A stretch of 41,909 bases of DNA from an uncultured Ruminococcus sp. (GTDB taxonomy: Bacteria > Bacillota > Clostridia > Oscillospirales > Acutalibacteraceae): positions 1 through 41,909 of the forward strand of contig CACYWT010000016.1 of assembly GCA_902778175.1 (NCBI GenBank), written 5' to 3'. Both the position numbers and the translations under genes were made by a program. Numbering within the stretch: the stretch's first letter is position 1; the number at the start of each line of letters is the position of its first letter. This document shows, one piece after another, positions 31,772 to 41,057 of this stretch. Below the pieces are notes generated by a model. That model worked only from the letters and a program-made list of their open reading frames with translations. It was not told where the DNA came from and made no database searches.

Positions 31772-33202
31772 ATGAGAGATACATACGAATCACCGCTTTC
31801 TTCAAGATATGCGGATAAGGAAATGAAATATATATTTTCTCCCGATAAGAAATTCAGGACATGGAGAAAGCTCTGGATCGCTCTTGCAGAAGCAGAGCAT
31901 GAGCTGGGACTGAATATCACACAGGAGCAGATAGACGAGCTGAAGGCTCATGCGGAGGATATCAATTATGAAGTAGCCGAGGAAAGAGAAAAACTCGTGC
32001 GTCATGATGTTATGTCCCATGTATATGCATACGGTCAGCAGTGTCCGAATGCGGCAGGCATTATCCATCTGGGCGCGACCTCATGTTATGTCGGTGACAA
32101 TACCGATGTTATTATTATGACAGAGGCTCTCAGGATCGTTGAGAAAAAGCTTGTCAGCGCGATCCGTCAGCTTTCCGGATTTGCCGATAAGTACAAGGCT
32201 CTTCCTACTCTTGCGTTTACTCATTTCCAGCCTGCCCAGCCTACGACCGTAGGCAAAAGAGCTACACTCTGGATACAGGATCTTCTTATGGATCTTGAAG
32301 ATCTGCGCTATGTACTTTCAAATATGAAGCTTCTGGGCTGCAAGGGTACAACAGGTACTCAGGCAAGTTTCCTTGAGCTTTTCGAGGGCGATCATGAAAA
32401 ATGCAGACAGATAGATAAGCTTATCGCAAAGAAAATGGGCTTTGACGACTGCTTTGCCGTTTCGGGTCAGACCTATTCCCGAAAGCTTGACAGCCGTGTG
32501 CTTAATGTTCTTGCAGGTATCGCACAGAGCGCGACAAAATTCTCGAATGATATAAGACTTCTCCAGCACCTGAAAGAAGTTGAGGAGCCGTTTGAAAAGA
32601 ACCAGATCGGTTCGAGCGCAATGGCATACAAGCGCAATCCGATGCGCTGCGAGCGTATGGCTTCGCTTTCGAGATATGTAATGATAGACGTTTTGAATCC
32701 GTATATAACGGCGGCAACACAATGGTTTGAAAGAACACTTGATGATTCTGCAAACAAAAGACTCAGCGTCCCGGAGGCTTTCCTCGCAGTTGACGCTATA
32801 CTCAACCTTTATATCAATGTCAGCAACGGTCTTGTCGTATATGATAAGGTCATCACCTCACGCCTTATGAGCGAGCTTCCGTTCATGGCGACGGAAAATA
32901 TAATGATGGACGCTGTTAAGAGAGGCGGCAACCGTCAGGAACTTCACGAACTCATCAGAGAACATTCAATGGCTGCTTCCGCAGTAGTAAAGCGTGACGG
33001 AGGAGAAAACGATCTTCTCGAAAGGATCGCTGCCGATCCTGCCTTTGGTGTAACGCTTGATGAACTGAAAGCGCTTCTCAAGCCGGAAAACTATGTCGGC
33101 AGAGCGCCTGTTCAGACTGAGGATTTCCTGAATAATGAAGTAAAGGCAGCGCTTGCTCCGTATGAAACAATGGAAACGGAAAAGGCAGAAATCAATATCT
33201 GA
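31772..33202 (+). CDS. purB: Adenylosuccinate lyase
   Basis: The protein has 476 residues from ATG 31772, chosen because GGAG lies seven bases upstream; ATG 31760 in the same frame overlaps that site and would add four residues. It removes fumarate from SAICAR and from adenylosuccinate, acting twice in purine synthesis. Landmarks are HDVMSHVYAYGQQCPNAAGI, then HLGATSCYVGDNTDVI, FTHFQPAQPTTVGKRATLW and the superfamily signature GSSAMAYKRNPMRCE (about 282-296). The length and sequence suit the longer PurB type with the YKRNP signature. It is cytosolic, a homotetramer in the family. Confidence 0.95.
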   Translation: MRDTYESPLSSRYADKEMKYIFSPDKKFRTWRKLWIALAEAEHELGLNITQEQIDELKAHAEDINYEVAEEREKLVRHDVMSHVYAYGQQCPNAAGIIHLGATSCYVGDNTDVIIMTEALRIVEKKLVSAIRQLSGFADKYKALPTLAFTHFQPAQPTTVGKRATLWIQDLLMDLEDLRYVLSNMKLLGCKGTTGTQASFLELFEGDHEKCRQIDKLIAKKMGFDDCFAVSGQTYSRKLDSRVLNVLAGIAQSATKFSNDIRLLQHLKEVEEPFEKNQIGSSAMAYKRNPMRCERMASLSRYVMIDVLNPYITAATQWFERTLDDSANKRLSVPEAFLAVDAILNLYINVSNGLVVYDKVITSRLMSELPFMATENIMMDAVKRGGNRQELHELIREHSMAASAVVKRDGGENDLLERIAADPAFGVTLDELKALLKPENYVGRAPVQTEDFLNNEVKAALAPYETMETEKAEINI

Positions 33203-33224
33203 TCAAAAATAAGGAGGAGCGGTT

Positions 33225-33983
33225 ATGGTAACGAATAATATGCTTGCCAGGACAGCGGCACATACAGTAATAGCAAATCTCGGCTGTTTTTCGGTCGTGG
33301 AATATATGAAGGATCTTTCCGTCAGTCCTGCAAGCGCACAGACGTCATACTTTATGTCAAAGATGGGACTCAGAAAAAGACAGGTAGTCGCTTCTCTGAA
33401 TAATCAGGGTATTATTCTTCAGTCCGGCGCAATGCAGATCATGGCAGGCAATATCAATATGAATACGAATGTCAAGGGTGCAGGCGACTTCTTTAAAAAG
33501 ATGGTAGGCGGAAAGGTTACAGGCGAAAGCGGGATCAAACCGAGATATTTTGGTTCTGGTCAGGTCATATTGGAGCCGACTTATAAATATATTCTTCTTG
33601 AGGATCTTAATAAATGGGGCGGCGCAATGACGATAGAGGACGGTCTGTTCCTTGCGTGTGATGATACCGTTGATCTGAAGGTGACTGCAAGATCGAATTT
33701 TTCCTCAGCTGCTCTCGGCGGCGAGGGTCTGTTCAATTCCACGCTTATCGGCAGCGGAGTTGTTGTGCTTGAAAGCCCTGCTCCGATGGAAGAACTTCTT
33801 GTTTTCGATCTTCAGAATGATTGCCTTAAAATAGACGGAAATATGGCTATCGCATGGTCACATTCTCTTCAGTTTACCGTTGAGAAATCAACGAAATCGC
33901 TTATCGGTTCCGCAGCCTCTGGTGAAGGACTTGTAAATGTCTACAGGGGAACAGGAAGGGTACTTGTAGCACCCATAGGATAA
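33225..33983 (+). CDS. AIM24 / TIGR00266 family protein
   Basis: The 252-residue protein is a beta-rich AIM24-type protein. It has repeated glycine-containing strands, LNNQGIILQSGAMQIMAGNI (about 58-77), IKPRYFGSGQVILEPTYKYI (about 104-123) and FNSTLIGSGVVVLESPAPME. It ends with YRGTGRVLVAP. The bacterial family has no agreed biochemical role; the yeast relative is a mitochondrial inner-membrane protein. Here it is embedded in the purine operon (23 bp after purB), with a strong AAGGAGG site. The placement suggests co-expression, not necessarily a purine function. No signal peptide or membrane segment is seen. Confidence 0.8.
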   Translation: MVTNNMLARTAAHTVIANLGCFSVVEYMKDLSVSPASAQTSYFMSKMGLRKRQVVASLNNQGIILQSGAMQIMAGNINMNTNVKGAGDFFKKMVGGKVTGESGIKPRYFGSGQVILEPTYKYILLEDLNKWGGAMTIEDGLFLACDDTVDLKVTARSNFSSAALGGEGLFNSTLIGSGVVVLESPAPMEELLVFDLQNDCLKIDGNMAIAWSHSLQFTVEKSTKSLIGSAASGEGLVNVYRGTGRVLVAPIG

Positions 33984-34083
33984 ATAAGTAAATGATCCGG
34001 AATTTTCCGGTTTAATAATAAAGTATAACAGAATTATTACGGGAACTGTAATGTCTGCCGTAATAAGGAAAGGCAGGTTTAAA

Positions 34084-35364
34084 ATGGTAAGAGCAATTGT
34101 CGGCGCTAACTGGGGCGACGAGGGTAAGGGCAAGATCACTGACGTGCTGGCTCAGGAATCGGATATGGTGATCCGTTTTCAGGGCGGCAGCAACGCAGGA
34201 CATACTATAATCAATAATTACGGTAAGTTTGCGCTGCATCAGCTTCCGTCAGGCGTGTTCAATGACAAGATCGTAAATATCATCGGCAACGGTGTCGCAC
34301 TGAGCGTTGAAAATCTTGTCAAGGAAATAAAGGAGCTGGTTGACAGCGGAGTTCCGAAACCGAATATCCTTGTATCTGACAGGGCACAGATCGTAATGCC
34401 CTATCATAAGCTTTTTGACTGCTATGAGGAAGAACGTCTTTCATCACGCAGCTTCGGCTCCACAAAATCGGGTATAGCGCCCTTCTATTCGGACAAATTC
34501 TCGAAGATAGGTTTTCAGGTAAACGAGCTGTTTGATGATGAGCAGGGACTGCGCGAAAAGCTTGAGCGCATACTTGAAGTAAAGAATGCTATCGTAACAA
34601 ATGTATATCATAAGGATCCGATCAGCACAGATGAAATGTTCGCAAAGCTGATGGAATATAAAGAGGCTCTTGAACCGTATGTTGCAAATACCTTCGACAT
34701 TGTTCATGACGCAGCGGTCAGCGGAAAGGATATACTCCTTGAGGGTCAGCTCGGTTCGCTCAAGGATACGGATTTCGGTATTTATCCGATGGTAACATCT
34801 TCAAATACAATTGCAGGCTACGGTGCGGTAGGTGCAGGTGGGATCCCGCCATATGAGATAAAGGATATCATCACTGTAGTAAAGGCATATTCAAGCTCTG
34901 TGGGCGCAGGTGAATTTGTCAGCGAGATCTTCGGAGAGGAAGCTGAGGAGCTGAGAAAAAGAGGCGGCGACGGCGGCGAATACGGCGCAACAACAGGAAG
35001 ACCGAGAAGAATGGGCTGGCTCGACCTTGTTGCAACACGTTACGGCTGTAAGGTCCAGGGCGCAACTCAGGTAGCATTTACTGTACTTGATGCTCTCGGA
35101 TATCTTGATGAGATCCCGGTTTGCGTTGCATATGAGCTTGACGGTCAGAAGATTGATTACTTCCCGTCTACAACAAAGCTCAAAAGATGCAAGCCTGTGC
35201 TTGAAGTACTTCCCGGCTGGAAGTGCGATATCAGAGGCATAAGAAATTATGCTGAGCTTCCCGAAAACTGCCGCAGATATATTGAATTTGCGGAAAAAGC
35301 AGTAGGCGTTCCGTTTAAGATGATATCCAACGGTCCCAAGCGTGAGGATATAATATACAGATGA
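34084..35364 (+). CDS. purA: Adenylosuccinate synthetase
   Basis: The protein has 426 residues from ATG 34084, which starts the conserved VRAIVGANWGDEGKGKITD; upstream in-frame starts lack family sequence. It joins IMP and aspartate with GTP to give adenylosuccinate on the way to AMP. The GDEGKGK P-loop-like catalytic motif (residues 11-17) and FQGGSNAGHTI (about 33-43) are intact. The C-terminal half includes YGATTGRPRRMGWLD and LPGWKCDIRGIRNYAELPEN. It is placed 17 bp before glmS. Confidence 0.95.
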   Translation: MVRAIVGANWGDEGKGKITDVLAQESDMVIRFQGGSNAGHTIINNYGKFALHQLPSGVFNDKIVNIIGNGVALSVENLVKEIKELVDSGVPKPNILVSDRAQIVMPYHKLFDCYEEERLSSRSFGSTKSGIAPFYSDKFSKIGFQVNELFDDEQGLREKLERILEVKNAIVTNVYHKDPISTDEMFAKLMEYKEALEPYVANTFDIVHDAAVSGKDILLEGQLGSLKDTDFGIYPMVTSSNTIAGYGAVGAGGIPPYEIKDIITVVKAYSSSVGAGEFVSEIFGEEAEELRKRGGDGGEYGATTGRPRRMGWLDLVATRYGCKVQGATQVAFTVLDALGYLDEIPVCVAYELDGQKIDYFPSTTKLKRCKPVLEVLPGWKCDIRGIRNYAELPENCRRYIEFAEKAVGVPFKMISNGPKREDIIYR

Positions 35365-35380
35365 TCCGGAGGGATAACTT

Positions 35381-37204
35381 ATGTGTGGAATAGTTGGTTA
35401 TATCGGATATGAGCAGGCAGGACCGTTTCTTCTTGATGGTCTGCAGACACTTGAATACAGAGGTTATGACAGCGCAGGAGTTTGTCTGAATGACGGACAT
35501 AAACTGATAGTAAAAAAGGCAAAGGGAAAGGTTGACGATCTTCGCAAACTTACCCACAACGGCGCCGATACAAAGGGTACCGTCGGTATAGGTCATACAA
35601 GATGGGCTACACACGGCGAACCGTCAGATGTTAATGCACATCCCCATCTGAGCGAATCGGGCCGCTTTGCCGTTGTTCATAACGGAATTATAGAGAATTA
35701 TCAGCAGCTCAAGGATTATCTCACTTCCAAGGGAATAGTTTTCCGCTCAAAAACGGATACAGAGGTAATTGCTCAGCTTATAGAATACTACTATAAAGGC
35801 GATCTTATAGATACGATAATAAAGGTTCTCGGCAGGCTCGAAGGCAGCTATGCTCTCGGCGTTATCAGTCAGGAAAATCCCGATGAGATAATTGCCGTAA
35901 GAAAGGAAAGCCCTCTTATCATCGGTCTGGGAGAAAATGAAAACTATCTTGCATCTGATGTTACGGCAATACTTGCAAGAACGAGAACGATATATCGTCT
36001 TGAAAATAACGAGATCGCTATCCTCAGCAGGGAAGGCGTCCGTATCATCAATACCGATAAGGATGAAGTCAGAAAGGAAACGGAAACCGTTGACTGGGAT
36101 ATAAATGCAGCCCAGAAGGGCGGATATGAGCATTTTATGTTCAAGGAAATAATGGAGCAGCCCAAGGCTATCAGTGATACGATCGCTCCGCGTATCCGTA
36201 ACGGTAAGGTCGTTCTTGATGAAGTCAATCTGAGCGCAGAGGAACTGAAAAAATTCAATAAGATCAATATTCTTGCCTGCGGCAGCGCATATCATGTTGG
36301 CGTTGTGGCAAAGTATATATTTGAAAAAATGCTGAGAATACCTGTGGAAGCTGATCTTGCATCGGAATTCCGTTACCGTGATCCTATCGTGAACGACAAG
36401 ACCCTGACTATCGTTATCAGTCAGTCGGGCGAAACTGCCGATACGAAAGAGGCGATGAAAGAGGCTCAGCGCAGAGGATCTCATGTTATCTCAATAGTAA
36501 ATGTAGTAGGAAGCGCTATCGCTACCGAAAGCAACGACGTTATTTATACATGGGCAGGTCCTGAGATCGCTGTTGCTACCACTAAAGCGTACAGTACCCA
36601 GCTTGCGGTAATATATCTGCTTGCCCTTTATTTCGGTGAAATGCTCGGAACAGTTGTTCCCGATGAATATAATGCTCTTGTGAGAGAACTGGAAGAGCTT
36701 CCGGATAAGATAGATTCTGTTTTAGACAATAAGGAACGTATACAGTATCTTGCGTCTAAATTCTTTAACAGCAAGGATGTATTCTTTATAGGCAGAAATA
36801 TAGATTATGCTCTTTCGCTTGAGGGTTCACTCAAGCTCAAGGAAATATCCTATATACACAGTGAGGCTTATGCGGCAGGCGAACTTAAACACGGCACTAT
36901 CTCACTTATTGAGCAGGGTACGCCGGTGATCGCGCTGGCAACGCATGAGGAGCTTATCCCCAAAATAGTAAGCAATATTGAAGAGGTAAAGACCCGCGGA
37001 GCGCAGGTGCTTTGCATAGCCTGCGATAATCACAGGGAGCTTGAAAGCGTCGGAGAAACGATCTTTATACCCAAGGTATGCGATATGCTTTTGCCGTCGC
37101 TTGCAGTCATTCCGCTTCAGCTTTTTGCATATTATGTAGCATCTCTGAAGGGCTGTGATATAGATCAGCCGAGGAATCTTGCAAAATCCGTAACGGTAGA
37201 ATAA
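35381..37204 (+). CDS. glmS: Glutamine-fructose-6-phosphate aminotransferase (isomerizing)
   Basis: The 607-residue enzyme makes glucosamine-6-phosphate from fructose-6-phosphate and glutamine, feeding cell-wall amino sugars. The N-terminal class II amidotransferase domain starts MCGIVGYIG (Cys2 is the nucleophile) with [10 protein letters not shown] and GHTRWATHG. Two SIS domains follow (about 285-410 with [19 protein letters not shown] and [16 protein letters not shown]; about 455-590), and it ends with the usual LAKSVTVE. The length is canonical. The ribosome site is GGAGGGATAACTT. The gap to purA is only 17 bp, too short for a glmS ribozyme, so this copy is unlikely to be controlled by one. 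Confidence 0.96.
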   Translation: MCGIVGYIGYEQAGPFLLDGLQTLEYRGYDSAGVCLNDGHKLIVKKAKGKVDDLRKLTHNGADTKGTVGIGHTRWATHGEPSDVNAHPHLSESGRFAVVHNGIIENYQQLKDYLTSKGIVFRSKTDTEVIAQLIEYYYKGDLIDTIIKVLGRLEGSYALGVISQENPDEIIAVRKESPLIIGLGENENYLASDVTAILARTRTIYRLENNEIAILSREGVRIINTDKDEVRKETETVDWDINAAQKGGYEHFMFKEIMEQPKAISDTIAPRIRNGKVVLDEVNLSAEELKKFNKINILACGSAYHVGVVAKYIFEKMLRIPVEADLASEFRYRDPIVNDKTLTIVISQSGETADTKEAMKEAQRRGSHVISIVNVVGSAIATESNDVIYTWAGPEIAVATTKAYSTQLAVIYLLALYFGEMLGTVVPDEYNALVRELEELPDKIDSVLDNKERIQYLASKFFNSKDVFFIGRNIDYALSLEGSLKLKEISYIHSEAYAAGELKHGTISLIEQGTPVIALATHEELIPKIVSNIEEVKTRGAQVLCIACDNHRELESVGETIFIPKVCDMLLPSLAVIPLQLFAYYVASLKGCDIDQPRNLAKSVTVE

Positions 37205-37235
37205 AGGATATACTGGAAAAGGAAAAGGTGTAAAT

Positions 37236-38780
37236 ATGAATACAAAGAATGAATCCATACTTGTTATGGATTTTGGCGGACAATATACTCAGCTCATTGC
37301 CAGAAGGGTAAGAGAATGTAATGTATACTGCGAAATAAGATCCTACAAGATAACTGCAGAGCAGATCAGGGAAGGTGGATACAAGGGTATTATCTTTACC
37401 GGCGGTCCGAACAGTGCATATGATGAAAACGGACCTAAATGCGACCCTGCATTGTTTGATCTTGGTATTCCCGTTCTCGGGATCTGCTACGGCGCTCAGC
37501 TTATGGCGCAGACGCTCGGCGGAAAGGTTATCAGTATCGAGGAAAACAGAGAATACGGCAAGACAGAGGTGGAATTCAATACCTCATCTCTTATGTTCCA
37601 CAGTGCGCAGGAGAAGAGTATTTGCTGGATGAGCCATACAGACCGCATTGAGGAGGTTCCTCACGGTTTCAAGATCACGGCAATATCCAAGGACTGTCCT
37701 GTTGCCGCTATGGAGGATATAACGAGGAATTTCTTTGCTGTACAGTTTCATCCCGAGGTTCAGCACACCGTGGAGGGAATGTTGTATCTGCGCAATTTTC
37801 TTTATAATGCCTGCGGATGTACAGCAGACTGGAAGATGGATTCATTCGTAGAAGAAACGATCAGCTCGCTGAAAGAAAAAATAGGGGACAAGAAGGTTCT
37901 CTGTGCTCTTTCGGGCGGAGTAGATTCATCTGTTGCCGCATTACTTGTTCATAAGGCAGTAGGAAAGCAGCTCACCTGTATATTTGTAGATCACGGACTT
38001 TTGCGCAAAGACGAAGGAGATCAGGTAGAGAGCATATTCAGGAAGCAGTTTGACATGAATCTTATCCGTGTCAATGCAAAGGATAGATTTCTCGGAAAGC
38101 TTGCAGGAGTGAGTGATCCCGAGAGCAAGAGAAAGATCATTGGAGAGGAATTCATCCGCGTATTCGAGGAAGAATCGAAGAAACTCGGAAAGATCGAATA
38201 TCTTTGTCAGGGTACGATCTATCCTGATGTTGTCGAAAGCGGCGCCGGAGAATCAGCGGTCATCAAGAGCCATCACAATGTTGGCGGACTTCCTGAGGAT
38301 GTCGGATTTGAAGGCATTATTGAGCCGTTGCGAGATCTGTTCAAGGACGAGGTAAGAAAAGCCGGACTTGAACTTGGTATTCCGGAATTTCTGGTATATC
38401 GTCAGCCCTTCCCGGGACCGGGACTTGCGATCCGCATTATGGGGGACATAACCGAGGACAAGCTTGAAATACTCAAGGATGCCGATGCGATAATGCGCGA
38501 GGAATTTGCTGCAAACGGACTTGACAAGACGACCGGACAGTATTTTGCTGTTCTGACCGGTATAAAGAGTGTCGGCGTCATGGGTGACGGCAGGACTTAC
38601 GATAATACTATCGCTTTGCGCGCTGTGACTACCGGTGATTTTATGACTGCCGACTGGGCGAGAGTACCTTATGATGTTCTTGAAAAGATATCAAACCGTA
38701 TTATCAACGAAGTTAAAAATGTCAACAGGGTGGTTTATGATATTACCTCAAAACCGCCGGCTACGATTGAGTGGGAATAA
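37236..38780 (+). CDS. guaA: GMP synthase (glutamine-hydrolysing)
   Basis: The 514-residue enzyme aminates XMP to GMP. The N-terminal class I glutaminase has [10 protein letters not shown] (nucleophile Cys about residue 82) and the HPEV histidine/glutamate pair (FHPEVQHT, about 170). The ATP pyrophosphatase domain has the PP-loop [20 protein letters not shown] (about 223-242). The C-terminal dimerisation domain ends [18 protein letters not shown]. It is the last gene of the operon, 31 bp after glmS, and is followed by a strong terminator. No guaB (IMP dehydrogenase) lies in the window. Confidence 0.96.
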   Translation: MNTKNESILVMDFGGQYTQLIARRVRECNVYCEIRSYKITAEQIREGGYKGIIFTGGPNSAYDENGPKCDPALFDLGIPVLGICYGAQLMAQTLGGKVISIEENREYGKTEVEFNTSSLMFHSAQEKSICWMSHTDRIEEVPHGFKITAISKDCPVAAMEDITRNFFAVQFHPEVQHTVEGMLYLRNFLYNACGCTADWKMDSFVEETISSLKEKIGDKKVLCALSGGVDSSVAALLVHKAVGKQLTCIFVDHGLLRKDEGDQVESIFRKQFDMNLIRVNAKDRFLGKLAGVSDPESKRKIIGEEFIRVFEEESKKLGKIEYLCQGTIYPDVVESGAGESAVIKSHHNVGGLPEDVGFEGIIEPLRDLFKDEVRKAGLELGIPEFLVYRQPFPGPGLAIRIMGDITEDKLEILKDADAIMREEFAANGLDKTTGQYFAVLTGIKSVGVMGDGRTYDNTIALRAVTTGDFMTADWARVPYDVLEKISNRIINEVKNVNRVVYDITSKPPATIEWE

Positions 38781-38800
38781 ACGAAAAATAACAAAAAGTG

Positions 38801-38839
38801 TCCGCAAACCCGCATGAAAAGCCGGTTTGCGGATTTTTT
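38801..38839 (+). terminator. Terminator of the pur-glmS-guaA operon
   Basis: A 10-bp perfect stem (38801-38810 with 38824-38833), extended by inner pairing, followed by six T (38834-38839). Confidence 0.85.
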
Positions 38840-39005
38840 GGAATTTGCCTGGTTCTATTCTGGTTCTAAAAACTCCGTGGTTCTATTAAAATCGGTAATC
38901 TCAGGGTGATAATTAACGTGGATAAGGCTTAATACAGGATTTTTATTTGACTTTAGTAAACTGAGAAATATGATATAAAATAGTTATTTTTTGCATTATG
39001 ATTTG
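38840..39005. other. Intergenic DNA with three TGGTTCTA direct repeats
   Basis: TGGTTCTA occurs at 38850-38857, 38861-38868 and 38878-38885. The rest is AT-rich with no gene seen. The repeats could be a regulator site or the trace of a lost insertion. Confidence 0.4.
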
Positions 39006-39034
39006 TTGCGAAATCCTGTCAGATGGTTTATAAT
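39006..39034 (+). promoter_or_regulatory. Promoter of the AAA-ATPase-like gene
   Basis: TTGCGA (39006-39011), 17-base spacer and perfect TATAAT (39029-39034), 32 bp before the ATG. Confidence 0.6.
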
Positions 39035-39066
39035 CTAAGTATAGAAACTTTCAGGGGGTGCAGAAA

Positions 39067-40638
39067 ATGGGTATATTTGTTAATCCGGGAAATGCAAGTT
39101 TTATTGAAGCGTTGAATTCGGAAATATATGTTGATAAATCCGGTCTTATTTCAGTTACTAATAAAAGGATAAACACAAAGCAGAAATATATTTGTGTCAG
39201 CCGTCCGAGAAGATTCGGTAAGTCACTCAATTTGGGTATGCTTGCAGCCTACTACGGCAAGGGATCGGGTAGCAGTGAGCTTTTTGATAAACTTGTTATT
39301 TCAGGTACGGAAGGCTATACTGAGCATCTGAACAAATATAATGTCATTTATCTGAATATGCAGCAATTCCTCAGCGGCAGCAAAAATGTTGAAGAAATGC
39401 TGTCAAGCATTAATAAGGGTTTGATGTATGATCTTGAAGATGATTTTGAAGATATAAATCTTCGTCCTGAAATGGGACTGACTTACAATCTTAATAGGGT
39501 CTTTGCAAAGAAAAAAGAACCATTTGTTTTTCTTATAGATGAATGGGACTGTGTTATGCGTGAGAATATGGATAACAAGGATGCACAAAAGAAGTATCTT
39601 GATTTTATCCGTAATTTGCTCAAAGATCAGACCTATGTTGCTCTTGCATATATGACGGGCATACTCCCGATAAAAAAATATGGTTCACATTCGGCGCTTA
39701 ATATGTTTGATGAATATTCTATGCTTGAATCCGAGCCGTTTCAGAAATATACAGGTTTTACCGGAGAAGAAGTCATGGAGCTTTGTAACGAGTACGGCAT
39801 TGATTTTGAAAGCATGAAGTCATGGTATGACGGATATGAACTTGATGGAACGGAGCTTTATTGTCCACGTTCGGTTCTTATGGCTATCGAAAAGAAACGC
39901 TTTTCAAACTACTGGACACAGACAGAAACCTATGAAGCACTTGCAAAATACATCACTATGAATTATGATGGCTTGCATGAAACTATCGAAAAGCTGCTTG
40001 CGGGACAGGAACAGCCTGTAGATACAAGAACTTTTTCCAATGATATGGTAACATTTGAAAACAAGGATGATATTTTGACACTGCTTATTCATTTGGGATA
40101 TTTAGGATACAGATCTGATAAAAAAACATCGTATATTCCCAACAAAGAAATATACGATGAATTTGTTACAAGCATGAAAGCAAAGGGACTGTGGAAAGAA
40201 ACGATAGACGCTGTTCTGAAATCAAAAAAACTTTTAGCAGATACGCTTGCCGGAAAAGTGGATATTGTTGCCGACTGTATCAGAATGGTACATGAGAAAA
40301 ACAGCTCAATCCTGAACTACAACAATGAGCAGTCACTCCGTTTTATTGTTCTTATCGCTTATTTTTATGCAAGAGAACAGTACAATATCATTCAGGAGCT
40401 GCCGTCAGGAGAGGGCTTTGCTGATATTGTTTTCATACCAAAGCCGTTTATTGATGCAAATGCTTATCCGCCGATGGTGGTTGAGTTAAAATGGAATAAA
40501 ACAGCAGAAGCGGCTATTGCTCAGATAAAAAACAAAAAATATCCTGATGCACTTGAAGGTTTCGATAACATTTTGCTTGTTGGTATAAATTATGATAAAG
40601 ACAGTAAGGAGCATGAGTGCGTTATAGAGAAAATTTAA
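39067..40638 (+). CDS. AAA-ATPase-like protein with C-terminal PD-(D/E)XK nuclease-like domain
   Basis: The protein has 523 residues from ATG 39067, with AGGGGG eight bases upstream; GTG 39058 is too close to that site. The N-terminal part matches the AAA-ATPase-like family (PF09820 type): FIEALNSEIYVDKSGLI, the P-loop variant VSRPRRFGKSLNLGML and Walker B-like FVFLIDEWD. The C-terminal part has the PD-(D/E)XK-like core ADIVFIPKP followed by MVVELKWNKTAEAAIAQIKN (PDDEXK_9/DUF1703 type). Such proteins are very common in gut Bacteroidetes and Firmicutes, often in many copies. Their role is unsettled; a mobile-element or defence role has been suggested. Its codon use is more A+T-rich than that of the pur operon, fitting an accessory gene. 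Confidence 0.85.
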   Translation: MGIFVNPGNASFIEALNSEIYVDKSGLISVTNKRINTKQKYICVSRPRRFGKSLNLGMLAAYYGKGSGSSELFDKLVISGTEGYTEHLNKYNVIYLNMQQFLSGSKNVEEMLSSINKGLMYDLEDDFEDINLRPEMGLTYNLNRVFAKKKEPFVFLIDEWDCVMRENMDNKDAQKKYLDFIRNLLKDQTYVALAYMTGILPIKKYGSHSALNMFDEYSMLESEPFQKYTGFTGEEVMELCNEYGIDFESMKSWYDGYELDGTELYCPRSVLMAIEKKRFSNYWTQTETYEALAKYITMNYDGLHETIEKLLAGQEQPVDTRTFSNDMVTFENKDDILTLLIHLGYLGYRSDKKTSYIPNKEIYDEFVTSMKAKGLWKETIDAVLKSKKLLADTLAGKVDIVADCIRMVHEKNSSILNYNNEQSLRFIVLIAYFYAREQYNIIQELPSGEGFADIVFIPKPFIDANAYPPMVVELKWNKTAEAAIAQIKNKKYPDALEGFDNILLVGINYDKDSKEHECVIEKI

Positions 40639-40642
40639 AAAG

Positions 40643-40670
40643 TTATTGCAAAAAGAATTGATTGTATAAT
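40643..40670 (+). promoter_or_regulatory. Possible promoter of the candidate small RNA
   Basis: Perfect TATAAT (40665-40670) with a weak -35 TTATTG (40643-40648), spacer 16. The -10 is convincing; the -35 is poor. Confidence 0.35.
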
Positions 40671-40676
40671 ATAGAC

Positions 40677-40772
40677 TTGTCGAGCCTAGAGTGGTGGGGC
40701 GAGAGCCTTAAAGGAACATAGAGGAACATAAAACAAATCCTTCGGACAGAAATGTCCGGGGGATATTTTTTT
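40677..40772 (+). ncRNA. Candidate small structured RNA (~95 nt)
   Basis: A non-coding stretch begins just after a TATAAT box. It contains a GGC-GAGA-GCC hairpin (GNRA loop) and two tandem copies of GGAACATA (40713-40720 and 40723-40730). It ends in a 12-bp stem with GAAA loop (40737-40748 with 40753-40764), followed by seven T (40766-40772). No open frame or ribosome site explains it, and it is separate from the gene ending at 40638. It could also just be a terminator for that gene with unrelated DNA before it. Confidence 0.4.
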
Positions 40773-40935
40773 GTAAAAGTTGAGTGTTACAGGCAGATAT
40801 TATAATCATGATAGCAATATCAAATAATGATTCAGGGGGTGAAAAAGTTATTGTCATGCATTCATTAAAATACAGACTTTTATCATTATAAACACGGACA
40901 AAGCTGCGTCGGGAAATTATGCATGACAAATTTTT

Positions 40936-40961
40936 GCATGGTTGGCGTGAGCTAACCATGC
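40936..40961. other. 11-bp hairpin with GNRA loop upstream of yqaJ-like gene
   Basis: GCATGGTTGGC-GTGA-GCTAACCATGC pairs over 11 bp (one wobble), and flanking CATGACAA / TTGTC-CATG can extend it. No T-tract follows. DNA at 40773-41057 otherwise has no gene. Confidence 0.5.
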
Positions 40962-41057
40962 GGAGTTTGTTGTCGGGCATGATTTAATGGCGCAGATTTG
41001 TCCGACCGGAATTATATAAAGTGATAAAAGTTTATGTAAGACAAAACGGAGGTGTTT

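Noticed and set aside
35365-35380. glmS ribozyme
   Set aside because: Only 16 bp separate purA from glmS, and no ribozyme-like sequence is present.
35747-36484. 245-codon frame opposite glmS
   Set aside because: It is a reverse-strand shadow of a clear full-length glmS gene.
38801-38839. Attachment site at the end of guaA
   Set aside because: Integrative elements are known at guaA 3' ends, but here the gene ends in an ordinary terminator and no duplicated guaA 3' end was seen in the window.
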